DNA of 50,203 nucleotides from IMG/VR virus record IMGVR_UViG_3300046327_000079, positions 1 through 50,203 of that record, one strand, 5' to 3'. Below, one piece after another: positions 15,316 to 24,913 of this stretch. Numbering within the stretch: position 1 is the stretch's first letter; every line of letters begins with the position of its first letter. The DNA comes from a virus. A program made the position numbers and the translations under genes. The notes below the pieces were generated by a model. The model ran no database searches, was not told the origin of the DNA, and was given only the letters and a program-made list of their open reading frames with translations.

Positions 15316-18300
15316 TGGTAACGTCGGTAAATAAGATAAATGTTAATTTTGATAAGTACGATACTATAGACTCATCTCTCATAGCATCTAGAGATTATAT
15401 TAGGCAGTTTGGATTAAAGGAAGACTATGTAGAATATCATGTGTATACTAAGAATGGCAACTTACTATACTCAAACTACAACTACACAGATTATAAAATA
15501 CCGGGAACCTTACAGGGAGCTGCAAATACTTACACAGAAGAGTTAGAGTTTTTTCCTGGGGATGTTGTAGAGAGCCTAGGGTTTACATACGGAACATATA
15601 ATGTTCAATTTAATGTATACAGGAAGAAGGTTGTAGATATTAATCAAAAGGTATTCTTTATAAAAGAAATATCTAATGATAGAAAAGAACTTAGAATATC
15701 TTCTAATGATCTATCTAATTTAACCTTAGAAGAAGGGGTTATTAACTTTCTATACGAGATCCAATCTTCTTCTTATTTTAAAGACTTTCTTTTAAATTTC
15801 GGAGACAATAAAATAATAAATGCTGTAAATATAGCATTAGATAAGAATACAGATCCTTACAGCATTTTAATAAAATTATACCAACCTTTACCAAATGAGT
15901 TTGATTTAAAATCTTCTTTTTGGTTTGTTGAAGAGCTGTCAGAGGCTTCTGTTTTTGAAGTTAACTTGGCTCCACAACCTGTACAAGTATCAACCCCTTT
16001 TTTAAGATCTGCTAATTTTGATATAGAAGTTGATGAAAATTCTATAAAGCCGTCAGACTACTTAAACATAAACGAACTCTTATCTAACCAATCGCTTGGT
16101 GCATACCAAGAGCTGCTTAATGAGGTAAATAAAAAAGGCATCCAAATAAATGTAGACTATTCAGACTACAGCAATTTTGTACACTTTTCTTCTGCAAAAG
16201 AGAGATTATTAAATTTTAGGTATAAAGTAGAATTAGTAGAAACATATCAAGCAGATATAGACGCTATTAAAACTACTACTAATTATGAAACTTCTTTCAA
16301 TTCTAGTGCAAGCATAATATCTTTACAAGGAAAAATAGATAATATTGTAACTAATTTTGATGGTTATGAAACCTATCTATACTATACCTCTGAGTCCTCA
16401 TCTTGGCCTAAATCTAATTCAAATAAACCATATACTCTCTACTCCTCCACATCTAATGAAGTAACGGTTTGGATAGGAAGCGATGATTACGACTCATCAT
16501 TATATGGAGGCCAGCTCTACTCAGCATCTATATATGATCTAGAGAATCAAGACAATTTATCATATATGGTCCCAGAGTATATATCTGTGGATCCTGTAAA
16601 TGATGGTTATACCCTTTTCCTAAACATGGTAGGACAGCATTTTGATAATGTCTGGATCTATATGAAAAGCATTACAGATCTTTATAAAAACAATAATAAC
16701 CTTAATAAAGGCATTTCAAAAGACGTTGTTTATTATGCTCTAAGATCTCTAGGTATAAAACTATATAATTCAAAGAGTAATGATAATATATTTGAATATC
16801 TTATAGGCAGTTCTGTCTCCGGAAGCTATTCACCTACAGGATCTTCTTTTGATACAGTAGTAACAGCTTCAGATTACAGTGTTCCAGGACAGGATATACA
16901 AAAGGAGACTTTAAAAAGAATATACCACAATTTACCTCTTTTATTAAAATCTAAAGGCACTGCAAGGGGCGTAAAGGCCCTTATAACATCTTTTGGTATC
17001 CCAGATACTATATTGTCAGTTAATGAGTTTGGAGGCTCAGATAAGCTTAATAATAGCGTAGAATACACATACGATAGGTTTTCATATGCCTTAAACATGT
17101 CTGGGTCTTATGTGAAGTCTTATTGGGGAGCTAAATATGACTATCCTACAGGATCAGTTACCGAGTATGTACCAAATTCGGTAGAATTTAGATTTAACCC
17201 AGATAAGGATTTTTATTACTACACCTCTTCCCTATTTGATGTTACCTTGGACAGTAACGGAAGAAGGACTATGTATGCAGACATGTATCCAGACTCTTCT
17301 AGTGGATACCCCTACAGCATGGTAAGTTTTTACCTTAGCGGCAGCTCAGGTATGTCAAAAGCATCTGTGTCTCTTCCTATATTCATGACCGCTTCATCTG
17401 GAGAATCGTTGTGGTGGAATTTGATGGTTAAGAGAAGAAATGTGTATGATATAAACACAAATAACCAAAATCAATACTACGATCTATATGTAAAGAATAA
17501 AATAGGTCTAAGAATAGGACACGAGGCATCTGCCAGCATATTTGCAACAGGAGCAGCCTCCTCTTCTTACAATTACAGCTGGAACAGAGTCTCACAATCT
17601 CTGTATTTAGGTGGAACTGGTTCTAAATTTGTAGGAAGTCTTCAAGAGCTTAGATACTGGACAACTCCTTTATCTGAGTCTATTTTTGATTATCATACTT
17701 TAAATCCGGAATCAATAAGGGGTAATTATAGTGGATCTTCATACTATGAACTTTCTGCTAGATTCCCATTTGGAAATAACCTATACACCTATAACCACAG
17801 CGTATCAGGATCAGTGTATTCTGTACAGCCTAACTATAAAGAAAGGTCTAAAATATCTGGAGCCACCTTTAAATCAGCTAGTTTTGTAGGGTTCCCTAAT
17901 GAAGTGAACTATTCTACAAACGATGAAGAATATGTTACAGATTCTCCTAATATGGCTTATTCAATACCGGTAAACCAAAAAATTAGGATAATAGATAATG
18001 TAGTTACCGGTAGTGTACTGTCTCCTTTTTTAAGATTGGAAGACGAGACACAAATATATGTTACTAAAGATGTTCACTACATAGATGCATCTTTTTCTCC
18101 TGCTAATGAAATAAATAAAGATATAATAGCAGAATACGGTAATTCAATAGATATAGACACATATATTGGAGACCCAAGAGATGATTATAAAGAAGACTAC
18201 CCTGAATTATTAAACATTAATCAGGAGTATTACGAAAAGTATTTGAGTAAATATAATCTTGCAGATTTTGTAAGATTGATAAAGTTTTTTGATAATTCTT

Positions 18301-18587
18301 TATTTAAGATGATAAAGGATTATGTGCCTGCAAGAAGTAGTTTACATACAGGACTTACCATAAAGTCTCCAATGTTAGAAAGGCCAAAAGCTAAAAGAAC
18401 TAAAGCAGGAATAGATGAGAAATATCTTAGTGTAGACGGTGATATTAAATCTGGTGAAATAATAGCCAATAGTATCTATACAAGCGGATATAGTGACGGA
18501 AGCGATTTTTATCAAGGACATTTGTCAGGCTCTGAGATATATATCAATAGACAATTTGAAATAAAAAATAGGAATCCTTATTTATGA
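15315..18587 (+). CDS. Large baseplate/tail protein with gpI-like and LamG-like regions
   Basis: A 1090-residue structural protein. Residues about 440-560 hold a segment (FLNMVGQHFDNVWIYMK; RIYHNLPLLLKSKGTARGVK; ALITSFGIPDTIL) resembling the tail protein I type domain with its KGT motif, which joins baseplate to fibres. Residues about 620-820 are a concanavalin/LamG-like sandwich (the LYLGGTGSKFVGSLQELRYW part is typical). The C-terminus contains a helical segment and ends in polar beta sequence. By place it could replace T4 gp7 or gp10 as fibre-bearing wedge protein, but no direct match can be claimed. Confidence 0.65.
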   Translation: MVTSVNKINVNFDKYDTIDSSLIASRDYIRQFGLKEDYVEYHVYTKNGNLLYSNYNYTDYKIPGTLQGAANTYTEELEFFPGDVVESLGFTYGTYNVQFNVYRKKVVDINQKVFFIKEISNDRKELRISSNDLSNLTLEEGVINFLYEIQSSSYFKDFLLNFGDNKIINAVNIALDKNTDPYSILIKLYQPLPNEFDLKSSFWFVEELSEASVFEVNLAPQPVQVSTPFLRSANFDIEVDENSIKPSDYLNINELLSNQSLGAYQELLNEVNKKGIQINVDYSDYSNFVHFSSAKERLLNFRYKVELVETYQADIDAIKTTTNYETSFNSSASIISLQGKIDNIVTNFDGYETYLYYTSESSSWPKSNSNKPYTLYSSTSNEVTVWIGSDDYDSSLYGGQLYSASIYDLENQDNLSYMVPEYISVDPVNDGYTLFLNMVGQHFDNVWIYMKSITDLYKNNNNLNKGISKDVVYYALRSLGIKLYNSKSNDNIFEYLIGSSVSGSYSPTGSSFDTVVTASDYSVPGQDIQKETLKRIYHNLPLLLKSKGTARGVKALITSFGIPDTILSVNEFGGSDKLNNSVEYTYDRFSYALNMSGSYVKSYWGAKYDYPTGSVTEYVPNSVEFRFNPDKDFYYYTSSLFDVTLDSNGRRTMYADMYPDSSSGYPYSMVSFYLSGSSGMSKASVSLPIFMTASSGESLWWNLMVKRRNVYDINTNNQNQYYDLYVKNKIGLRIGHEASASIFATGAASSSYNYSWNRVSQSLYLGGTGSKFVGSLQELRYWTTPLSESIFDYHTLNPESIRGNYSGSSYYELSARFPFGNNLYTYNHSVSGSVYSVQPNYKERSKISGATFKSASFVGFPNEVNYSTNDEEYVTDSPNMAYSIPVNQKIRIIDNVVTGSVLSPFLRLEDETQIYVTKDVHYIDASFSPANEINKDIIAEYGNSIDIDTYIGDPRDDYKEDYPELLNINQEYYEKYLSKYNLADFVRLIKFFDNSLFKMIKDYVPARSSLHTGLTIKSPMLERPKAKRTKAGIDEKYLSVDGDIKSGEIIANSIYTSGYSDGSDFYQGHLSGSEIYINRQFEIKNRNPYL

Positions 18588-20737
18588 GTGATATAAACAT
18601 TAATTTATTTGAACACAGCGAATATAACACACTAATAAATAATGTGTCTGGAGGGGCCGTGTCAAATATATACAAGAGGATAAACCCTTATCAGGATGGT
18701 GTATTAGAACCTATTCAAATGCTGGACGAAAACTATACTGATCCAAGATATACATTATCAAGGTATGATGGAAGTAAAGTAACTAGTGCAAGATATAATT
18801 TTTACACAAGTGCTTCACAGTATAAATTCCCAACAGAAAATCAATCCGTATATTGGGAAGGAGACACTTCTTATGGTAAGACAGCCGCCGTAGATTACAA
18901 CGTATTAAAGTTTGCTTTTTCTAATAACATAAACAAGAAAAATTTAAATTTCTACGATAAGGCAGTTGTTAATATAAAGTATCTTATAAATGAGTCAGGA
19001 TCTATAACAGAGTTGTCTACTGCAAATACTAATTTATTTGAGGTACAGAATATGTACAAAAAAGGAGACAGTGTGACTCTGTCTCTAATGGATAAATACA
19101 ATCCAACCAACCAATCTACTTTAGATGGAGATAAGACTATTTTTGAGGGAGGGTTTAGCTACTCACCTTTGATGTATAGAGAGATAGGTGAACCTATGAA
19201 TTTTACATATATAGAGCCTGTAACAACAACAGATAATAGATTGGGAATAAGAGCTGTAAACACTAGCTCTATAGTGTGGAAAACTATAGGGGATACAAAC
19301 GGAGAATTTACAACTATACCAAGTGCTAATAATATTTTTACTGTAAACGGAACTAATAAAACAACACCACTATCTCTAAGTAAGGTACAAAGTAATAATT
19401 GGCCATACTCAAGAATAGCTTTATCTGATTATTTAGTAGGTGATTATAAGGACTATTTAGGACAATATAGAAAAATAGGAAGGCAGGATACCTCCGCAGA
19501 TAACCCAGGTTATTATACACTAGATTATTTTTTGCCTGCTAACACTGCGTCAGCAAATGGAGGGTATGGCACTAATGACATGGTAGGTAAATTTGAAGTA
19601 GTAAATAATAGTTCAGAGTATTATACATACGTAGCAGCTCCTAGAACTTCAACCTATACTGTAAATGTAGATATTCCTGTAAAAATCAAGGGTAGAAACG
19701 CAGAAACCCCAGGAGAAAGGGGAGAAGAAAAAGGACCTTCAATAGTAAAAATAATAGGAATATTAGAGGTTAAAAAGGATGGATCAAATACTTGGGATTA
19801 TTTAGACTACACAAATCCATCTAGTCCAACCCCATACGGATATACAACATTCGTAGCTACAAATATACCAATAGCTAATGGAGGTAGAGACGCCACAGGC
19901 ACAACAAGAGCTTTGGTAGACGAAGCTAACAGTTTTATATACTTCTCAGCAGATACAGTAGGAGGATCAGTTAATGGAAGATATGTTAGTCCGTTTTTTG
20001 AAGGTAGGTGTCAAATTGTAAAAAAAGACATACAATTAAAATCTAATGATAAAATAAGGCTAAAGTTTTATTTTGCAGAGGTTACTACTTTCTTTAGGAG
20101 GAGTGATAATATATATTTTGAAATACCTTCTGGAGATAATTCTAAAAGTTATTTTGAGGTTTTTGACAAAAACAATTCTGATACTGTACTATTGACCACA
20201 ACAACAATAGGAGAGTCTCCATCAATATTTAACACGGAACCAGATAATAAAACAATAACCTTCAGCGACTCTGCGTCTTTGCTATATAAGAAAGTAGTAT
20301 TTGAACCTCAAGATGTGTCAAATCCAAAATCTTTAGCTAATCTGTACAGTGCAGTAGATTTTCCTTTTGAGTTTAAAAAATACGATATAGTAAGATTTAG
20401 TAAGTTTTTTACTATAAACTCTAAATACTACTATGTAGTAGAGGTAATAGATCCTATAATAATACAAGTAGGAAATACAGACACTGTACAGAAGCCTTTA
20501 CAGTTAGTATTTAGTGAGGAGTATGATCCAAACACTGTGTCTACAGGAAGCTTTGCTTTTTTTAGAAAAAGCCCAGATGAGACCTGTGTCATGATAAATT
20601 TTAAAAAAAGAGAAGGGTTAACTTCAAATGCATTACTTTTGCCATTCAATTTAGAGGATGGTATACGTAAAAACGTAGGAAACATAATAGCTCCTCTTAA
20701 AGATACTGTACTATCTAAAGTACTGGTAGTAGGCTAA
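18584..20737 (+). CDS. Large tail structural protein
   Basis: A 717-residue protein overlapping the previous gene by four bases (ATGA). Composition is rich in Asn, Ser, Thr and Tyr with few cysteines, as in tail fibre or baseplate proteins. No clear domain name can be given; a beta-rich central part (residues about 300-520) and a compact C-terminal 180 residues can be distinguished. It ends 44 bases before a new promoter-like unit. Probably assembles with the 1090-residue protein. Confidence 0.6.
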   Translation: MSDININLFEHSEYNTLINNVSGGAVSNIYKRINPYQDGVLEPIQMLDENYTDPRYTLSRYDGSKVTSARYNFYTSASQYKFPTENQSVYWEGDTSYGKTAAVDYNVLKFAFSNNINKKNLNFYDKAVVNIKYLINESGSITELSTANTNLFEVQNMYKKGDSVTLSLMDKYNPTNQSTLDGDKTIFEGGFSYSPLMYREIGEPMNFTYIEPVTTTDNRLGIRAVNTSSIVWKTIGDTNGEFTTIPSANNIFTVNGTNKTTPLSLSKVQSNNWPYSRIALSDYLVGDYKDYLGQYRKIGRQDTSADNPGYYTLDYFLPANTASANGGYGTNDMVGKFEVVNNSSEYYTYVAAPRTSTYTVNVDIPVKIKGRNAETPGERGEEKGPSIVKIIGILEVKKDGSNTWDYLDYTNPSSPTPYGYTTFVATNIPIANGGRDATGTTRALVDEANSFIYFSADTVGGSVNGRYVSPFFEGRCQIVKKDIQLKSNDKIRLKFYFAEVTTFFRRSDNIYFEIPSGDNSKSYFEVFDKNNSDTVLLTTTTIGESPSIFNTEPDNKTITFSDSASLLYKKVVFEPQDVSNPKSLANLYSAVDFPFEFKKYDIVRFSKFFTINSKYYYVVEVIDPIIIQVGNTDTVQKPLQLVFSEEYDPNTVSTGSFAFFRKSPDETCVMINFKKREGLTSNALLLPFNLEDGIRKNVGNIIAPLKDTVLSKVLVVG

Positions 20738-20756
20738 AATAAAATTATAAAGTACC

Positions 20757-20765
20757 ATATTTATA
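20757..20765 (+). promoter_or_regulatory. Late-promoter-like motif ATATTTATA
   Basis: Exact copy, 16 bases before the ATG at 20782, in a 44-base gap between tail genes. AGGA at 20776-20779 may help ribosome binding. Confidence 0.65.
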
Positions 20766-20781
20766 TATACAAATTAGGAAA

Positions 20782-21441
20782 ATGGGATATTTAAACAATG
20801 TCGTAGTAACAGTAGATGCAATCCTTACAAAAAAAGGACGTGAATTGCTAGCTAGAAACGATGGATCTTTTAGAATTACGCAATTTGGATTGGCTGATGA
20901 CGAAGTAGATTATACCTTGTATAATCCAAACCATCCTTCAGGATCTGCATTTTATGGGGAAGCAATAGAAAATATGCCTCTTTTGGAAGCATTTCCAGAT
21001 GAAACACAAATAATGAAATATAAGCTGGTTACCCTACCTAGAGGAACTAGCAAATTGCCAGTTATAAATGTTGGGTATAACAGCATCCTTTTAAAACAAG
21101 GAGCTTCCTTAGTTATAACTCCTCAAACATTAAATTATCTTGGGGCTGTATCTACTTTTGAACCTAGTGGATATGTAGTAACTATAGGAGATTCAAGACT
21201 CTTATCTACTTTTACAGGAATAGGTATAGATGTAACCAATTTAGGTATATCAGACTTAAATACTACAACAGGTACTCAAATAAGTAAGACAGCCATTGGA
21301 ACTTCTTTTACGCTAGTAGGAACTACCATAGACACCTTATTCGGAAGCACATCAACTAGCATAAGCACTACAGTAACTGCTACAGGAAGAGATTCTGGGG
21401 CTAGAATTACTATCCCATTAACTGTGACTAAAAACAAATAA
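20782..21441 (+). CDS. Tail structural protein, first of adhesin module
   Basis: A 219-residue protein. The N-terminal 100 residues show a pattern I associate with tail proteins of T4-like phages: VDAILTKKGRELLARND, FRITQFGLADDEVDY, and LYNPNHPSGSAFYGEAIENM. The C-terminal half is Thr/Ser/Gly-rich and Ig-like (GTSFTLVGTTI, VTATGRDSGARITIPLTV). It starts the operon that runs into the fibre genes. Likely attaches fibres to the baseplate or tail tip; function not proven. Confidence 0.65.
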   Translation: MGYLNNVVVTVDAILTKKGRELLARNDGSFRITQFGLADDEVDYTLYNPNHPSGSAFYGEAIENMPLLEAFPDETQIMKYKLVTLPRGTSKLPVINVGYNSILLKQGASLVITPQTLNYLGAVSTFEPSGYVVTIGDSRLLSTFTGIGIDVTNLGISDLNTTTGTQISKTAIGTSFTLVGTTIDTLFGSTSTSISTTVTATGRDSGARITIPLTVTKNK

Positions 21442-21448
21442 TTAAAAG

Positions 21449-22477
21449 ATGTCATATATACAATTTCAGGAAGATGACAGCGTACTAAGTTCGGATATAA
21501 TAACAGCTCCTTTGTGGAGTTCTAATGTATACAACCTAACGGCATCATTCACTTCTAGCATTCAGCAGAATAATACTAGCGGTAAATACTATTTAAATGT
21601 ATACAATTTATCAGTAGGAACTAGTGGATCAGAGGTACAATACTCTATAGCCTATGGTCATGTATCTGGAAGTGGATCTGCAGTATTCAATTCTCTAGTT
21701 AATGAAAAATCTCCTACTAGGGATATATACGGTCAGTATAGAAATTTAGTATACGGCGATGAGGGGTCTGTGTTTAATTTTGGAGGTAGTGGCGGAGTGT
21801 CAAGAGATATAATAGTTGTAAATGTAAATAGGTCTAGATACAAAGAAAAATTAAATGTTGGTACTTGGAACTTAACCCTTAAAAACGGTTCTGATTATTT
21901 ATATTTAACTGATAATAGTAAAGATTCCTCAACAACAAGCTTTTTGGGAGGAAACAGATTTTATTATATTGTAAGCGGATCTAACGGTAACAGCTACAAT
22001 ACATCTTCCGTACAGACAAATAGCGGCAGTTACGGGATGTTCTTCCCAGATATGGGTATATATGTATTAAATCCAAGAGCTTTATCATTAACTTATGCTA
22101 ATGGTGGCATAGGAATGACAGTAGATGAGACAGCGGCTACCACTTATTCTAGCACGTATAACATTAATACTGATAGGTTGTTTAGGTTAATAAACGCTGG
22201 GGCATCATTTAAAGGAAACAGTCAAGAAACCTTGTCAGCCAGATATTTCTTTGTAAATGCAAAGAGCTCTCAATTAAACTATACCACAAACCCATCTATC
22301 ATAGATAACAACGGAAATATACTATTCTCCACACTTATAGACAGCCCTCAAGTATTTCCAACTACTATAGGATTGTATAATGACGCTAACGAACTTTTAG
22401 CGGTTGCTAAATTGAGTAAACCGTTACCAAAAGACTTCACTAAGCAGATAACATGTAGAGTCAAATTAGAATTTTAA
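21449..22477 (+). CDS. Tail/adhesin structural protein with YNDAN C-terminal domain
   Basis: A 342-residue beta-rich protein, Ser/Gly/Asn/Tyr-rich. Its last 50 residues contain TTIGLYNDANELLAVAKLSK, closely repeated in the small protein at 32110-32409. That domain may be the attachment point in the virion. It is followed 17 bases later by the 785-residue adhesin. No enzymatic features. Role in fibre or baseplate periphery inferred from place and composition. Confidence 0.65.
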   Translation: MSYIQFQEDDSVLSSDIITAPLWSSNVYNLTASFTSSIQQNNTSGKYYLNVYNLSVGTSGSEVQYSIAYGHVSGSGSAVFNSLVNEKSPTRDIYGQYRNLVYGDEGSVFNFGGSGGVSRDIIVVNVNRSRYKEKLNVGTWNLTLKNGSDYLYLTDNSKDSSTTSFLGGNRFYYIVSGSNGNSYNTSSVQTNSGSYGMFFPDMGIYVLNPRALSLTYANGGIGMTVDETAATTYSSTYNINTDRLFRLINAGASFKGNSQETLSARYFFVNAKSSQLNYTTNPSIIDNNGNILFSTLIDSPQVFPTTIGLYNDANELLAVAKLSKPLPKDFTKQITCRVKLEF

Positions 22478-22494
22478 ATTCGAGATGACCACAT

Positions 22495-24852
22495 ATGTCA
22501 GCATACAAACGTTTATATAAGTCAGATGTAGTTAGCATTCCTTATGTCGCAAATAAAGAGTGGAGTATAAGTGTTTGCGATTTAAGTGATTATGGAATAA
22601 AAGTATATAATGGTGTAAGAACCTCCAGCAGGTTTGATTTTAATAATGATGTTAAAACAAACAATGAATATGATAGGTTTGTATTCGATTCTATAAACCA
22701 TCTATACTATCAAGAATTTTCCGGATCTTACTTAGATAATAGTTCTAATTTAGAATCCCTAAATTATTTTAGCGCCTCTATATATAGACCATCAGGATCT
22801 TATTTTGACTATACACCTGTAGGATACATGCTAAAATCCTTTCCTACAGGATCTAATGCTGAAATTAAAGTGTTGTCAATATCTAAAGACGTATATGGCA
22901 CATCTTTAAAGAAGATGTCTTTCAACATATCCACATCATTTATGAATTTACAGGATGATGGAAAGGGTAATATCTACGATACACTCGCAACAGGATCACA
23001 ACAGTCTGTTAATGAAGCGTATGCTACAGATGGAGTAAGGTTGTACTCTAGTGATTATACTACATACACTTCTTGGAATACTAGTACTGGAGGGGGTACC
23101 TATACCGGAACTTTCTGGGCAAATCCGCTTCCGGGAGAATTAGACCCTCCTGCTGATACAGGTAGACTTAATTATTGTGGATTATGGTCCGCTAAATCAC
23201 TGACTTATTTAGGAACTGGTACTTTAACCTTTAATATAACCGTAGCCTCAGACACTACATACTATTTCGGTATAGGATGTGATAATATAGCTTCCGTGTA
23301 TTTAGACGATAGTTTAATAATAACTCAAACATCTCTAGATAATAACGGAATTAATTATAAATATTGGCATATATACCCTGTTAATGTTACTGCAGGCACC
23401 CATACTGTAAAACTGTTAGGAGAAAATGTAGGAGTACCTTCCCCAGGAAATCCAGCATCAATGGGTATAGAAATATACAATAATACCGAAACTCAAATAT
23501 CGGCCAGTATTGAGGCATCTCCTAATGGAGAATCAATACCTTCTGGATTAGATATAGTATACTCATCAAAAGACCATTTAACAGAAGGATCTTTTAGTAA
23601 TACAACTTCTGATGTAATAGGTAATATATTCTATGAACATGGTTTGGCAATATTAACACACCCAGACTATCAGGATATATTTCCTTTACCTCCATATGCA
23701 AAAGATGATAGTTACACAATAAGGCCGTCCCAGTCCCCGTATAACATGAGTGTCTTGAGTAATGATGACTCAAGAGGATGGACAGCAATGACTGGGTCTA
23801 TAGTTGTTAGCGGTGGAGACTCTTCCATGTTTAGTGTAGTAGGAAACGGTACAATATCCTTTACTGGAACAGTTCCTGGAGAGTACAATACGAATTATAG
23901 CTATACTACCTATGCCCCAGGAAGTAGTTGTGTATTAAGATCTAATAATGCAAATATAAAAGTAAATGTAGCAAAAGCACTTTGTGATTTTGTTGTAAGT
24001 GCTGTTAAAGTTAGTATAGATCCAACAGCTACGCCAACACCAACAGTTACTCCGACACCAACACCAACCCTAGACCCAAGTGTAACACCAACAGTTACAC
24101 CAACACCAACAGTTACACCAACACCAACAGCTATACCGCCAACTCCGACACCTACTACTGTACCACCAACGCCTACTCCTACTACTGTACCGCCTACTCC
24201 TACACCAACACCCACTGAAGTAGCCTCTCTTTGCTATTCTATGGAGTACACAACTTCTGGGTTCCCTAGTGATCTATATGTAAGATATAGAGACCTTACC
24301 GATACTGTAGTTACTCAGTTAATCACTTCATTACTATCTACTGATAATAGCGACGGCACAACTACTGCATACATGTGCGTAAAACAAGGCGGAAGCTATG
24401 CAACACCAGTCTGCGTACAAGGTGGGGTTGAGGTAATATGTAGCCCATATGCGTGGGTATCAGGAGGAGCATGTAGCTCAGCAGTAGACATAAACTGTAG
24501 AACTTCAGCTAGGATAGATTGGGATGTTAGAGAAGTTGGAAGTGGAGTTGTAAACTTAGTAATTAAAAACAGCGATGGTTTGCAAGTTCTTAATCAGGAT
24601 TCCTCAGGAGCAGGTCCAATTAACGGAACAATATACTTAAAACAAAATAAAACTCCTTACACAGTATCAGTTACTCGTACTGGCGCAGAAGTGGCTCAGT
24701 TTAGAATATGTAATGTAAGTAGCACCTCAGAGATTACTCTAGACACTAATGTAACAAGCACTACTGACTATACGCTTACATACACACCAATGTGGTCTGC
24801 AGTATATGCTACCTACGGTAACAGTAATACACCAGTAGTGTGTCCTATTTAA
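22495..24852 (+). CDS. Large adhesin with PA14-like domain and Pro-Thr repeat linker
   Basis: A 785-residue protein. Residues 1-175 are a beta-rich N-domain. Residues about 180-325 resemble a PA14 carbohydrate-binding domain (YLGTGTLTFNITVASDTTYY, then GCDNIASVYLDDSLI, then YWHIYPVNVTAGTHTVKLLG). After a further domain comes a Pro-Thr linker (residues about 509-574, units such as PTPTPTTVPP). The last 210 residues are Cys-rich and beta-type, a likely receptor-binding tip. The linker is a natural acceptor for O-glycosylation, and glycosyltransferase genes start 61 bases downstream. Host recognition is the likely job. Confidence 0.7.
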   Translation: MSAYKRLYKSDVVSIPYVANKEWSISVCDLSDYGIKVYNGVRTSSRFDFNNDVKTNNEYDRFVFDSINHLYYQEFSGSYLDNSSNLESLNYFSASIYRPSGSYFDYTPVGYMLKSFPTGSNAEIKVLSISKDVYGTSLKKMSFNISTSFMNLQDDGKGNIYDTLATGSQQSVNEAYATDGVRLYSSDYTTYTSWNTSTGGGTYTGTFWANPLPGELDPPADTGRLNYCGLWSAKSLTYLGTGTLTFNITVASDTTYYFGIGCDNIASVYLDDSLIITQTSLDNNGINYKYWHIYPVNVTAGTHTVKLLGENVGVPSPGNPASMGIEIYNNTETQISASIEASPNGESIPSGLDIVYSSKDHLTEGSFSNTTSDVIGNIFYEHGLAILTHPDYQDIFPLPPYAKDDSYTIRPSQSPYNMSVLSNDDSRGWTAMTGSIVVSGGDSSMFSVVGNGTISFTGTVPGEYNTNYSYTTYAPGSSCVLRSNNANIKVNVAKALCDFVVSAVKVSIDPTATPTPTVTPTPTPTLDPSVTPTVTPTPTVTPTPTAIPPTPTPTTVPPTPTPTTVPPTPTPTPTEVASLCYSMEYTTSGFPSDLYVRYRDLTDTVVTQLITSLLSTDNSDGTTTAYMCVKQGGSYATPVCVQGGVEVICSPYAWVSGGACSSAVDINCRTSARIDWDVREVGSGVVNLVIKNSDGLQVLNQDSSGAGPINGTIYLKQNKTPYTVSVTRTGAEVAQFRICNVSSTSEITLDTNVTSTTDYTLTYTPMWSAVYATYGNSNTPVVCPI
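24019..24216 (+). repeat. Pro-Thr coding tandem repeat, copy 1
   Basis: About 200 bases of degenerate six-base units (ACACCA/ACTCCT types) coding (Pro-Thr)n with TVPP spacers. Repeat-encoded linker in the adhesin gene; similar tracts occur at 30796-30984 and 31553-31632. Confidence 0.85.
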
Positions 24853-24882
24853 TAAATAAAAAGTAAAATAATTAAAAAGTGC

Positions 24883-24890
24883 TATATTTG
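24883..24890 (+). promoter_or_regulatory. Bacteroidetes-type -7 element TATATTTG
   Basis: Matches the TAnnTTTG consensus known from Bacteroidetes promoters, 23 bases before the ATG at 24914. No clear -33 TTG element is visible. It would give the glycosyltransferase cassette its own, host-sigma-dependent promoter. Confidence 0.5.
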
Positions 24891-24913
24891 CAATAGTTAT
24901 TAAACTTTTTGTT

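Noticed and set aside
23910-24215. Gly-Val repeat frame on the minus strand
   Set aside because: It is the mirror of the Pro-Thr repeat tract (ACC/GTG-type units read backwards); no promoter motif and it lies wholly inside the adhesin gene.
24019-24216. Possible CRISPR array
   Set aside because: Repeats are six-base, in-frame, degenerate coding units without spacers; they encode a Pro-Thr linker.
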